NCBI GenBank assembly: GCA_048886645.1
Contig: JBHLKN010000009.1
Span: forward strand, 1-34,326
Reading direction: 5' to 3'
Length of the DNA: 34,326 nt
Source: Wukongarchaeum sp048886645
GTDB lineage: Archaea > Asgardarchaeota > Wukongarchaeia > Wukongarchaeales > Wukongarchaeaceae
A model generated the notes under the pieces. That model saw only the letters and a program-made list of their open reading frames with translations. It ran no database searches and was not told the origin of the DNA. This document shows, in pieces, positions 7,980 to 14,952 of the stretch; the stretch's first letter is position 1; each line of letters starts with the position of its first letter. A program made the position numbers and the translations under genes.

Positions 7980-8018
7980 ATGTCTGGGAGCGACATAAAC
8001 CTGGCCATTAGCGGTTAA
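7980..8018 (+). pseudogene. 12-codon gene stub, possible start of a P-loop ATPase
   Basis: The frame reads MSGSDINLAISG and then TAA (8016-8018). The wording INLAISG is what precedes KGGVGKT in ParA/Mrp/CooC-type P-loop ATPases, so this looks like the extreme 5' end of such a gene cut off exactly before its P-loop. Beyond the stop the sequence passes into the repeat at 8046. The promoter and ribosome site are intact. A genuine 12-residue leader peptide is the alternative. Confidence 0.4.
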
Positions 8019-8052
8019 ACCTATTGTAAAACTTATTTGTTTTTAGGTTTTT

Positions 8053-8241
8053 TCATAGTTTTTCTTGGGGTATCTTGTCTTCTTCGAATCTTTTGATTTT
8101 TTACATCCAGAGGTTGTAGGTGGTAACAAACTTTGTTTTCTTAGGTGGTTAATTCACAACTCTGAGATTTTCAGGCTTTACCCCTGTTTTAGCGCGGTTT
8201 CTAAGGGTCTCTAAAGCTTATATTATATTGTCTTTTTGCAT
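8053..8241 (-). pseudogene. Decayed second copy of the repeated unrecognised gene
   Basis: Read on the minus strand from ATG 8241, one frame holds ALETLRNRAKTGVKPENLRV, then PPKKTKFVTTYNLWM and KIKRFEEDKIPQEKL, interrupted by three TAA codons and ending in TGA at 8053-8055. At the third TAA the copy at 6265-6350 has CAA, so at least that stop is a C-to-T change. The plus-strand repeat spans about 8046-8140 against 6258-6350 with roughly 88% identity by eye. No ribosome site precedes the ATG. Family unknown. Confidence 0.55.
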
Positions 8242-8279
8242 ATGATTCTGGCTTCTTTTTTTTAAGAGAACAACAACCT

Positions 8280-8309
8280 ACCCCATGCGGCAGGCTTACG
8301 CACTTTCAA
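8280..8309 (-). pseudogene. Remnant of a second MEMO gene start
   Basis: From TTG 8309 the minus strand reads MKVRKPAAWG against MKVRKPAAFG in the intact MEMO gene. The eight shared codons after the start differ mostly at third positions (AAA/AAG, GTG/GTA, CGT/CGG, AAG/AAA, GCA/GCT). An AAGGGG site lies 8 bases upstream as in the intact gene. After about ten codons similarity ends. The synonymous pattern implies the copy was functional for some time before it was lost. Confidence 0.7.
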
Positions 8310-8515
8310 ACAAAAAGCCCCTTAAAAAGGCTTATAGATTAATAACAAAACAAATTTAAAATTTCTCCCCGTAATAAAAAGCCTTCCTTTTAAATTTAAA
8401 AGGAGAAAAATTCTTTTGCTTAAAAAAGTAGAAAAATTGCGTGCTTGATATTTCAACCAACCTAAAGTATTTCTTGGAGAGTTTTTTGATGGTAAAGAAG
8501 AGTAGTGGTTTTTTC
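8280..8515. repeat. Copy B of duplicated MEMO/tmk divergent start region
   Basis: Counterpart of 6086-6263. It holds the broken MEMO start (minus strand), the spacer, and the start of the intact tmk gene with GGAGAG (8476-8481) and the shared 18-base tract ggttttttcatagttttt beginning at 8507. The central spacer carries about 50 bases absent from copy A. Confidence 0.75.
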
Positions 8516-9148
8516 ATAGTTTTTGAGGGTATTGATGGTTCGGGGACCAGCACACATACACGGAAAGTTTCTGCATGGCTTAGGAAGTTAGGGATTGAAG
8601 AGGTGGTACAAACAAGTGAACCCACAAGAGGCAGGATAGGGCGACTGATAAAGGAACGGTTAAAAGAAGGGGGAGAGGAGAGGGTTAACAATATTGAGGA
8701 GGCAGTTATTGATGCTCTTCTTTTCGCAACAGATCGAGTAGAACATGTAAAAAAAGAGATTTTACCCGCTCTTAATGAGGGAAAGATAGTGGTTTGTGCC
8801 CGTTATGTTGAAAGTTCAATCGTTTACCAAACCGCGCAGGGATTAGATACAAATTTTATAGAGAAGATAAACAAGTATGCGGTAAACCCTGATCTCGTAA
8901 TAATCCTTGATATACCCCCAGAAATAGCGCTAAAAAGGGCAACAAGGAAGAGATGGGAAAAATTTGAAAACAAACTTTTCTTAACAAAGGTAAGAGAACT
9001 CTATGAAAAAAGGGCAAAAGAAAAAGGATACCCCCTTATAAACTCTAATCGTAACATAAAAGAGGTAGAGAAGGATATCCAAAAAATCGTTTTAAAAAGC
9101 CTAAAAGAAAAATTGAAAATCCAGATCGAAACCAAAAAACAAAAATAA
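8489..9148 (+). CDS. tmk: Thymidylate kinase (dTMP kinase)
   Basis: Thymidylate kinase phosphorylates dTMP to dTDP with ATP for DNA synthesis. Visible family features in the 219 residues are FIVFEGIDGSGTST (P-loop), TSEPTRG, a DALLFATDRVEH helix, the substrate-binding ARYVESSIVYQ, and a lid region RATRKRWEKFENKLF followed by VRELYEKRA. The P-loop reads G-IDGS-G-T-S, with Thr20 where Lys is normal. ATG 8489 is chosen over an upstream GTG 8441 because GGAGAG lies 7 bases before it and the family starts close to this Met. It originally diverged from a MEMO gene, whose remnant is at 8280. Confidence 0.93.
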   Translation: MVKKSSGFFIVFEGIDGSGTSTHTRKVSAWLRKLGIEEVVQTSEPTRGRIGRLIKERLKEGGEERVNNIEEAVIDALLFATDRVEHVKKEILPALNEGKIVVCARYVESSIVYQTAQGLDTNFIEKINKYAVNPDLVIILDIPPEIALKRATRKRWEKFENKLFLTKVRELYEKRAKEKGYPLINSNRNIKEVEKDIQKIVLKSLKEKLKIQIETKKQK

Positions 9149-9169
9149 TGAGAAAACCTATTATTTCCT

Positions 9170-9242
9170 TGGCGGCGATGAGGAAAGAACAGAGAACCCT
9201 GAAAAAAGATGAGGGATCGATGGGCAGTCCGAGCCTCCGCCA
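9170..9242 (+). ncRNA. Candidate C/D box guide RNA
   Basis: This GC-rich island in an AT-rich genome carries the ordered boxes of an archaeal C/D sRNA: C box GCGATGA (9175-9181), D' box CTGA (9199-9202), C' box AAGATGA (9206-9212) and a D box variant CCGA (9229-9232). The ends can pair as TGGCGG (9170-9175) with CCGCCA (9237-9242). Spacers of 17 and 16 bases would be the guide segments for 2'-O-methylation. The C box and D box each deviate by one base from consensus and the stem is offset on the 3' side. It lies 21 bases after tmk, so it may be processed from that transcript. Strand is set by box order. Confidence 0.4.
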
Positions 9243-9273
9243 CAACACAAAGAAGTTTACGGAGGGAAGGGAA

Positions 9274-9582
9274 TCAACGTTGAGATTTAATGCGTTCTAA
9301 CACCTCAGAAAAAGTTAAATCTTCTTCGACTAAAACCTGCTTTTCTCGGGATTTAAACCCTTTAACTATTTTAATCTTCGAAGAGCTCAAACCTAATGCT
9401 TTAGACAAAATTTTCACTAATTCCTTGTTTGCTTTCCCGCCCACAGGGGGAGATTTTAAAAACACAACAATAAACCCCTCATTTTCATCAAAAAAAACTT
9501 CTGATCTCCCGCTTTTTGGCTTCACAAAAACATTAAGAACAACACTACTATCCGCGCCATCACTAAAAATAATATCCACCAT
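9274..9582 (-). CDS. DUF167/YggU-family protein
   Basis: The product of about 102 residues matches the DUF167 family, small alpha/beta proteins widespread in all domains with no settled function. Signature parts are LNVFVKPKSGRSEV, the KSPPVGGKANKELVKILSKAL stretch (Pro-Pro-x-x-Gly-Lys-Ala-Asn) and SSSKIKIVKGFKSREKQVLV. ATG 9582 is taken as start with GGTG just upstream (9586-9589, close spacing); a TTG at 9600 would add six hydrophobic residues. It converges with the tmk/guide-RNA unit. Confidence 0.85.
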   Translation of the reverse strand: MVDIIFSDGADSSVVLNVFVKPKSGRSEVFFDENEGFIVVFLKSPPVGGKANKELVKILSKALGLSSSKIKIVKGFKSREKQVLVEEDLTFSEVLERIKSQR

Positions 9583-9639
9583 TAACACCAAAAAAAACAA
9601 AAAGAAAATTTTTACGATTGAATGATTTGAACAGTAAGC

Positions 9640-9647
9640 TTAAATAT
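9640..9647 (+). promoter_or_regulatory. TATA box upstream of the TrmB-family regulator
   Basis: TTAAATAT with a preceding purine-rich stretch lies about 56 bases before ATG 9703. The expected transcript start is near 9671, leaving a leader of about 30 bases that includes GTGAG (9692-9696). Confidence 0.45.
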
Positions 9648-9702
9648 TTTTCACTGCAAGGGTTAAAAAATACGCCAGGAAGATAGAGTATAGTGAGAAA
9701 TT

Positions 9703-10470
9703 ATGGGATTAAAAGAAGTATTAGGTGTATTAGAACGCCTTGGATTATCAGAGTATGAATCAAGGGCTTATGTTGCACTTTTAAGAAAAGATGGAGCAAC
9801 AGCACGAGAGATAGCTAATGAGTCAAAAGTACCAAGAACAAGGATCTATGATGTGTTAAACTCATTAATTGAGAAGGAGTTTATAGATCCTGAGAAAAGT
9901 AGGCCTATGAAGTTTTATGCTAGACCTGTCGAGGAGACTATTTTACGCTTAAAGAAGCAGCTAGATAGCGAAATCGATACAGCAGTAGATGAAGTTCGTA
10001 AACTTCAGAAGGCTGTTGAACAAGAGCGTATGGTGATGTTTGTCCTCAGAAATGAGGAAAGTGTTAACAATTATATAAAACGCTACATAGAAGAGGCAGA
10101 ACATACCCTTAATCTATCCCTTGATTCCATTGATGATCTTCTCAACCTCTATGACTTGCTTATAAAAGTAGCAAAACCACCAAAATCTGTGAAAGTATAT
10201 ATTAGCATTTATACACACTTAAATCAGTTAAAGAATGAGGATGAAAAATTAAACAAACTTAAACCTTTGCTTGACCGCTTTGATGTAAAATTGCTTCCAT
10301 CACCTAATATGTTTAGTACTATCCTCATTGATTATAAAAAAGCCATAGTGTATCTTCAGCAAAACAAGCAGGGATTTTTGATTAGTATAGGTAGTTCTAT
10401 GAGGGAAATGCTTGAACCTACTATATCAGATTATAGGACAAAATTACCAAATTTACGTGATTATCTATAA
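9703..10470 (+). CDS. TrmB-family transcriptional regulator
   Basis: The 255-residue product begins with a winged helix typical of TrmB-type regulators: VLERLGLSEYESRAYVALLR, then ATAREIANESKVPRTRIYDV and LNSLIEKEFI with a wing at about 60-75 (SRPMKFYARP). A coiled-coil linker of about 80-110 follows (ILRLKKQLDSEIDTAVDEVRK), then a C-terminal alpha/beta effector domain (110-255). TrmB proteins are archaeal regulators of sugar and energy metabolism; the long domain after the coiled coil would hold the effector site, but the ligand is unknown. Its likely neighbours in the plus-strand run are the YkuD, HEAT and cPGS-like genes. Confidence 0.88.
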   Translation: MGLKEVLGVLERLGLSEYESRAYVALLRKDGATAREIANESKVPRTRIYDVLNSLIEKEFIDPEKSRPMKFYARPVEETILRLKKQLDSEIDTAVDEVRKLQKAVEQERMVMFVLRNEESVNNYIKRYIEEAEHTLNLSLDSIDDLLNLYDLLIKVAKPPKSVKVYISIYTHLNQLKNEDEKLNKLKPLLDRFDVKLLPSPNMFSTILIDYKKAIVYLQQNKQGFLISIGSSMREMLEPTISDYRTKLPNLRDYL

Positions 10471-10530
10471 AAAATGATTGTTTTTGTTTAAACGTTTTAT
10501 TTTTCTTAGATTTTTTGAGGTGAGGCACTT

Positions 10531-10959
10531 ATGGGAGAATTGCTATTTATAAGAAAGTTAGGGAAAATGAAGCTAATTGATGATAAAGGGACTGTTCGAG
10601 GGGAGTGGGAAGCAAGGAATAACACTGTGGAAGGACGGGGTCCTGTTCCCTTAGGTGTTCATAAAATAAATACGCGCCCCGGAGACGTAGTTTGGTACGA
10701 TGAAGAAAATCCAAAGTACGAGAGCCAGGGACCCCTTTTCATCGCTATAGGCGATTATGAGAAAATAGATGAAGATGCTAAGCGGAGTTCAGGTATTCAC
10801 GGTCATGGGAGAAAACCAAGCATTGAAACTCTTACAAAGGGGTGTATAAGGATGTGGAATGAGGAAGTTTTGGAGATGTTTCAAAAGATTCAAGAGCTTA
10901 GAAAAGAGGGAGAGAATGTCGAAAAACTTGTAATAATATTAGAAGAAGAGGAAAAATAG
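10531..10959 (+). CDS. L,D-transpeptidase-like (YkuD-type) protein
   Basis: The 142-residue product looks like an isolated YkuD catalytic domain. It has the early GRGPVPLGVHKI strand pair (like TPxGxYxI), the His motif SGIHGHG (His90, His92) and the cysteine motif TKGCIRMWN (Cys105, Arg107, Asn110), which parallels [S/T]HGC(I/V)R. In bacteria this fold makes 3-3 peptidoglycan crosslinks through the cysteine. Here there is no signal peptide or membrane segment, Lys103 replaces the usual His, and archaea lack murein, so the substrate must differ. ATG 10531 follows a GAGGTGAG site (10517-10524). It sits between a TrmB regulator and a HEAT-repeat protein. Confidence 0.75.
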   Translation: MGELLFIRKLGKMKLIDDKGTVRGEWEARNNTVEGRGPVPLGVHKINTRPGDVVWYDEENPKYESQGPLFIAIGDYEKIDEDAKRSSGIHGHGRKPSIETLTKGCIRMWNEEVLEMFQKIQELRKEGENVEKLVIILEEEEK

Positions 10960-11017
10960 GCACTATAAGAGGTTTTGATTAGAAATAAAAATTCGGGGTT
11001 TGATCGGGGTTCATAGA

Positions 11018-11542
11018 ATGGTAGATGAAGAAAGCGATAGATCAGAGGATATTAGAAGGGTGATAAGGAACAGAAAGGCATGGCTTCGAGGGGAGGCTGT
11101 TGAAAAATTAAAAAAAGCACCTGAAGAGGAGATTGAATTCTTCATAGAAAAACTTATTGATAAGCTAAGTGAGGAGAAGGATCGGTGGATTAGGGAGGAA
11201 ATATTTGAAGCTCTTCGGATCGCTATTGAAAGGGATATGAAGGTTCCTTTTAATAAGATCGTTGAGAAACTTGAGGATCCTGATTGGAGGCTTAGAGAAA
11301 TAGGCATTAGATTATTAGAGAGTGCCTTAGAAAAGGGAATAAATGTCCCCATTAAACTTATTTTAGAAAAACTCGATCATGATGATTGGAGGTTTAGAAA
11401 AGACGCTTTAAGAGTTCTTAAAAAAGCCGTTGAGAAAGGTAAAGATATTCCCTTAAAAAAGGTTCAAGAAATGGTTTCAGATGAAGAGGAAGTTGTCAGG
11501 CTAGAAGTTGCGAAAATCCTTGACACATTAGGAATAAAATAA
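11018..11542 (+). CDS. HEAT-repeat protein
   Basis: The product of 174 residues is wholly helical and charged, built from repeated units such as RNRKAWLRGEAVEKLKKA, DRWIREEIFEALRIAIER, DPDWRLREIGIRLLESALEK and HDDWRFRKDALRVLKKAVEK. The spaced Trp-Arg / Asp / Leu-Leu pattern is that of HEAT or PBS-lyase-type repeats, about five in all. Such proteins are protein-interaction scaffolds. ATG 11018 is chosen because GGGG (11006-11009) lies 8 bases upstream; TTG 11000 is an alternative. The gene lies 58 bases after the YkuD-like gene and 52 before the cPGS-like gene, so an operon is possible. Confidence 0.8.
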   Translation: MVDEESDRSEDIRRVIRNRKAWLRGEAVEKLKKAPEEEIEFFIEKLIDKLSEEKDRWIREEIFEALRIAIERDMKVPFNKIVEKLEDPDWRLREIGIRLLESALEKGINVPIKLILEKLDHDDWRFRKDALRVLKKAVEKGKDIPLKKVQEMVSDEEEVVRLEVAKILDTLGIK

Positions 11543-11594
11543 GGCGAATATTTGTTCTAGGTTATAATTGAATCTATTTTTGAGGTGATATATT

Positions 11595-12974
11595 TTGAAG
11601 GTGGAAAAGATAATATATAAGGCTGAATGGAGAGAAAAAGAAGAGAATAAGGAGAAAAAGAAAGCGATCATTATGGGGGCTGCTGGTAGAGATTTTCACA
11701 ATTTTAACGTTCATTTCAGAGATAATGATAAGGTTGAAGTTGTGGCTTTCACTGCAACCCAGATTCCAGGTATTTCCGAGAGGGTTTATCCTTCAGAACT
11801 TGCTGGATCTAACTATCCTACCGGTATCACGATTTATCCTGAGGAAGAGTTACCCAAGTTGATCCATAGGTTTAATGTAGATGAAGTGATTTTTGCATAT
11901 TCGGATATTTCCCATGAGTATGTGATGCATAAAGCCTCAATAGTTTTAGCTAATGGAGCAGATTTCCGCCTTATGGGGCCGAAAAGCACTATGCTCAAAG
12001 CGAAAGTGCCCGTGATATCTGTTTGTGCTGCTCGTACTGGATCTGGGAAGAGCCCTACTTCTAGAGCTATTTCAAGAATCCTTTCAGAAAAAGGTTTAAG
12101 AGTTGTGATTGTGAGACATCCTATGCCTTATGGAGATTTGAGCAACCAAGTTTGTCAGAGATTCTCTTCTTATGAAGACTTTCAGAAACAGGAAGTAACA
12201 ATTGAGGAGAGAGAAGAGTATGAACCGTATGTTGAGTTAGGGTTTACAGTTTATGCGGGCGTAGATTATAAACAGATTCTTTTAAAGGCTGAGAAAGAGG
12301 GGGATGTGATTTTATGGGACGGAGGTAATAATGATTTTCCTTTCTTTAAACCAGATCTACATATTGTAATTGTTGATCCTTTAAGGCCAGGTCATGAGAT
12401 GAGTTATCATCCAGGGGAGACTAATGTTAGGATGGCAGACGTAATCATAATTAATAAAGTTGATTCAGCAGATGAAACTGCAATAAAAACTGTTAAGAAT
12501 AATGTCAGATCCCTCAATCCTGATGCTTTGATTATTAAAACGATTTCGAAAATAGAGGCTGAGGGGGATACCAGTACTATAAAGGGTAAGAGGGTTTTAG
12601 TTGTGGAGGATGGCCCCACTCTTACACATGGTGGCATGTCTTACGGAGCAGGGATCCTCACAGCGAAATCCTATGAAGCTGGGGAGATCATTGATCCTCG
12701 GGAGTTTGCAGTAGGATCTATTAAGGAGATTTATGATGATTATAAACACCTAGGACCTGTTCTCCCAGCAATGGGCTACAGTGAAGAGCAGATTGAAGAA
12801 CTTAATGAAACTATTCAGGCTTCAGGAGCAGATGTAGTAGTGGTAGGAACCCCCATAGATTTACGAAAAGTAGTTGATATAAAAAAGCCTACAGTTAGGG
12901 TGAAATATTCCACAGAAGAGACAGGAAAACCAACTTTAGAAGAAATCCTTTCCCAATTTTTAAAAATAAAATAA
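11595..12974 (+). CDS. Cyclic 2,3-diphosphoglycerate synthetase-like protein
   Basis: The 459-residue product matches the archaeal cPGS/COG2403 family, named for an enzyme that makes cyclic 2,3-diphosphoglycerate, a thermoprotective solute, using ATP. Visible parts are an N-terminal Rossmann-like stretch (KKAIIMGAAGRDFHNFN), a P-loop RTGSGKS (147-153), and a conserved VRHPMPYGDL. Switch-like VIIINKVDSA (an NKxD GTPase motif) and a C-terminal ASGADVVVVGTPIDL follow. Many homologues are in organisms where the solute has not been found, and the NKVD motif led to the older label predicted GTPase, so the reaction here is uncertain. TTG 11595 follows GAGGTGAT (11582-11589). Confidence 0.85.
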   Translation: MKVEKIIYKAEWREKEENKEKKKAIIMGAAGRDFHNFNVHFRDNDKVEVVAFTATQIPGISERVYPSELAGSNYPTGITIYPEEELPKLIHRFNVDEVIFAYSDISHEYVMHKASIVLANGADFRLMGPKSTMLKAKVPVISVCAARTGSGKSPTSRAISRILSEKGLRVVIVRHPMPYGDLSNQVCQRFSSYEDFQKQEVTIEEREEYEPYVELGFTVYAGVDYKQILLKAEKEGDVILWDGGNNDFPFFKPDLHIVIVDPLRPGHEMSYHPGETNVRMADVIIINKVDSADETAIKTVKNNVRSLNPDALIIKTISKIEAEGDTSTIKGKRVLVVEDGPTLTHGGMSYGAGILTAKSYEAGEIIDPREFAVGSIKEIYDDYKHLGPVLPAMGYSEEQIEELNETIQASGADVVVVGTPIDLRKVVDIKKPTVRVKYSTEETGKPTLEEILSQFLKIK

Positions 12975-13027
12975 TCCAGTAAAGAATAAGATGAAAACCA
13001 TTATGAGAGATAAACAAACTCTATTTT

Positions 13028-13282
13028 TCACGTATAGTAGATTTTTCTATATTCAAGGAGTTCTTCATCTTCTTTGCTTAATACCCTGCCTTGTTCAAAG
13101 ACTACTTCTATTTTTTTAGGTATATCATGTTCTTTTTCTAAGTGTAATAGCCAACATTTGCTGTAAATATCACCGTGTACTACAGCTCCATCTTTTTCAC
13201 AAATAAAGACTATCTCGTTTTCAAAAAAAGTTTGACCACATGCGTCACATACTTCAGGCTTTTTTAATTTTTCTTTTTTCAA
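13028..13282 (-). CDS. Small zinc-binding protein
   Basis: The 84-residue product has a basic start and a cluster of likely zinc ligands: CDACG (Cys12, Cys15), then Cys28 in FICEKDG, His36, Cys43 and His47 or His52. The order CxxC...C...H...C...H is like a treble-clef or B-box-type finger. The tail (KKIEVVFEQGRVLSKEDEE) is acidic. No family is recognised with certainty. TTG 13282 has AGAGGG (13288-13293) five bases upstream. The Roadblock gene is the next one upstream on the same strand, 109 bases away. Confidence 0.65.
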   Translation of the reverse strand: MKKEKLKKPEVCDACGQTFFENEIVFICEKDGAVVHGDIYSKCWLLHLEKEHDIPKKIEVVFEQGRVLSKEDEELLEYRKIYYT

Positions 13283-13391
13283 AGGAACCCTCTTTATTTT
13301 TTAATATAATCTCTTTTTTACGTGATAAAAAAAGTTTGCTAATTTTCGGGGATTATATTATTTCTCTCCCTTTTCTTTCTTTTTTCCATTT

Positions 13392-13784
13392 TTATACCTG
13401 TTCTAAGATTTCTTCTCCTAGTTTTTTCATTGATAGGATTATAAACCCTAAGTTTGCCTTTCTTGTTGTAAGCACTACAAAGATTAATTTCTCGTTTATG
13501 TTTGTAAGGATGAGATAACCTTCATTTCCTGCTAGTAAGACATATTCGAAGCTTCCCCTTTTTAGTTCATTTAACGCTCTTTCTCCTACGTTTAAAAGGG
13601 CTGTATTCAGACCAGCCATCAAAGCGTTAGATGTTCTTAGATATCGTTTTTCGAACTTTGAAACAATCGGCAATCCTTCAGAATTCATTAAGGCAGAAGC
13701 TTGAACTCCCCTTGTTACCCTTTGTAAAGTGGTAAGCTTTTCCAAAAGAATGTTTTTTCTTGTTCTTTCTATTTCTAACGACAA
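13392..13784 (-). CDS. Roadblock/LC7-domain protein
   Basis: This 130-residue protein is a single Roadblock/LC7 domain. Evidence is the initial helix (LLEKLTTLQRVTRGVQASAL), then MNSEGLPIVSKF, a helix ALMAGLNTALLNVGERAL, and strands YVLLAGNEGYLILTNIN and LIFVVLTTRKANLGFII, ending in a helix. Roadblock proteins regulate small Ras-like GTPases, often as dimers; Asgard and other archaea encode many. No GTPase gene is adjacent. TTG 13784 is supported by GGGAG (13794-13798) about 9 bases upstream. Confidence 0.88.
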   Translation of the reverse strand: MSLEIERTRKNILLEKLTTLQRVTRGVQASALMNSEGLPIVSKFEKRYLRTSNALMAGLNTALLNVGERALNELKRGSFEYVLLAGNEGYLILTNINEKLIFVVLTTRKANLGFIILSMKKLGEEILEQV

Positions 13785-13924
13785 AGAGAAACACTCCCAT
13801 AATCAATTTTATGATAAAAATCGCTGTGATATTTTCCCCTATTTATTCTGTTTAGGATAATAATCTTATCTATATCTAAATATTAGTTTTTGTATTTAAT
13901 AGCTTTTATGGAGGGATTTATGTT

Positions 13925-14671
13925 TCATTTTATGGCTGAAATAATCTTTTTCAAGCTTTTACCGCCATCATTGAGGACTGTTTTCTCGATAAAAGTACCT
14001 TGAACGATCAATTTAGCTCCTGCCTTGACAACGGCTTTTGCATGTTCTGGCGTATTTATTCCACCTCCCACCACCACAGGAATGTCTATGTTTTCTGAGA
14101 CCACTTTGACCACTTCGATTGGAACAGCTTTCTCAGCCCCAGAACCCGCCTCTAAATAGACAAGCTTAAAGCCCAAGTATTGAGCAGCCAAAGCATAGCT
14201 CAAAGCGACTCCAGGCTTGTTTCGAGGTAGGAGATTCACGTCCGCTACAAAAGACACAGTAGCTCCTGGTTCCAGTATGAGATAAGCCATAGGTATTGGT
14301 TCAAGATTCCATTGCTTAACGAAAGGTGCCCCCAAAGCTTGGGCTCCGGTAATCCAGTATGGACTCCTACTGTTTAAAAGGCTCATGAAAAATACAGCGT
14401 CAGCGTATTTTGAAAGCCCATGCAGGTTTCCTGGAAATAGTATCACAGGGACATCTACTTTGCTTTTAATCTTTTGAATGGTTTCGTCAAGGATACCGAA
14501 ACCTGTACTGCCACCAACCATTATAGCGTTAGACCCTGAATTAATGGAGATTTCAGCGATTTTAGAAGCTTTTTCAGGGGGTGTTTTCATCACATCTGGG
14601 TCTATGAGTGTAAGATGTACTACACCTTCTTTGGAAAAGATTTCGGTTAAATAATCCCAAACTTTGCCCAT
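13925..14671 (-). CDS. Geranylgeranylglyceryl phosphate synthase
   Basis: GGGP synthase joins geranylgeranyl diphosphate to sn-glycerol-1-phosphate, the first ether-bond step in archaeal membrane lipids. The 248-residue (beta/alpha)8 barrel has family motifs in order: HLTLIDPD (20-26), IMVGGSTG, LFPGNLHGLS, then YLEAGSGAEKAVP and IPVVVGGGINTPEHA with VQGTFIEK at the end. These phosphate- and metal-binding loops are complete. ATG 14671 is preceded by GAGGAAG with good spacing. It is transcribed away from the DUF4129/MoxR cluster across a 281-base AT-rich spacer. Confidence 0.95.
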   Translation of the reverse strand: MGKVWDYLTEIFSKEGVVHLTLIDPDVMKTPPEKASKIAEISINSGSNAIMVGGSTGFGILDETIQKIKSKVDVPVILFPGNLHGLSKYADAVFFMSLLNSRSPYWITGAQALGAPFVKQWNLEPIPMAYLILEPGATVSFVADVNLLPRNKPGVALSYALAAQYLGFKLVYLEAGSGAEKAVPIEVVKVVSENIDIPVVVGGGINTPEHAKAVVKAGAKLIVQGTFIEKTVLNDGGKSLKKIISAIK

Positions 14672-14901
14672 AGGTAACTTCCTCTAAAAATTTTAAAGAC
14701 ATTTTTTTATAATGCTTGTTAGGTTTTTATGAATTTTATCCTTTTTTTATTTAAACGGTTTTAAAATATTTAAAATCAAGAAATCTTGATCAAACCATTA
14801 TAATCCCCATCAAAAATAGATATATATTGTTCTCTATAATATAATATTTAGAGTAAAGAAAAGATAGAAGTGTTTTAAGAAGATGAAATTAGGATATGAG
14901 A

Positions 14902-14947
14902 TTTTTATAAGTATTTTTGGTCATATTAAGCATTTTCTTAAGGTGAT
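14902..14947 (+). promoter_or_regulatory. Promoter and ribosome site of the DUF4129/MoxR cluster
   Basis: TTTTTATAAG at 14902-14911 is a TATA-like element and GGTGAT at 14942-14947 lies 5 bases before ATG 14953. The predicted start of transcription is near 14935, giving a leader of about 20 bases. The rest of the 281-base spacer from 14672 is AT-rich with no frame of note. Confidence 0.5.
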
Positions 14948-14952
14948 ATGAG

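Noticed and set aside
8053..8241. TAA read as glutamine (alternative code)
   Set aside because: All intact genes in the window end normally at TAA, TAG or TGA and contain no in-frame TAA; simple decay of a repeated gene explains the relic.
9176..9196. gaggaaag / acagag resemblance to RNase P RNA core segments
   Set aside because: The two segments are adjacent instead of at opposite ends of a long RNA, and the island is far too short for RNase P RNA.
9001..9248. Minus-strand frames across the end of tmk and the GC-rich island
   Set aside because: Antisense shadows of tmk; the island is better explained as structured RNA.
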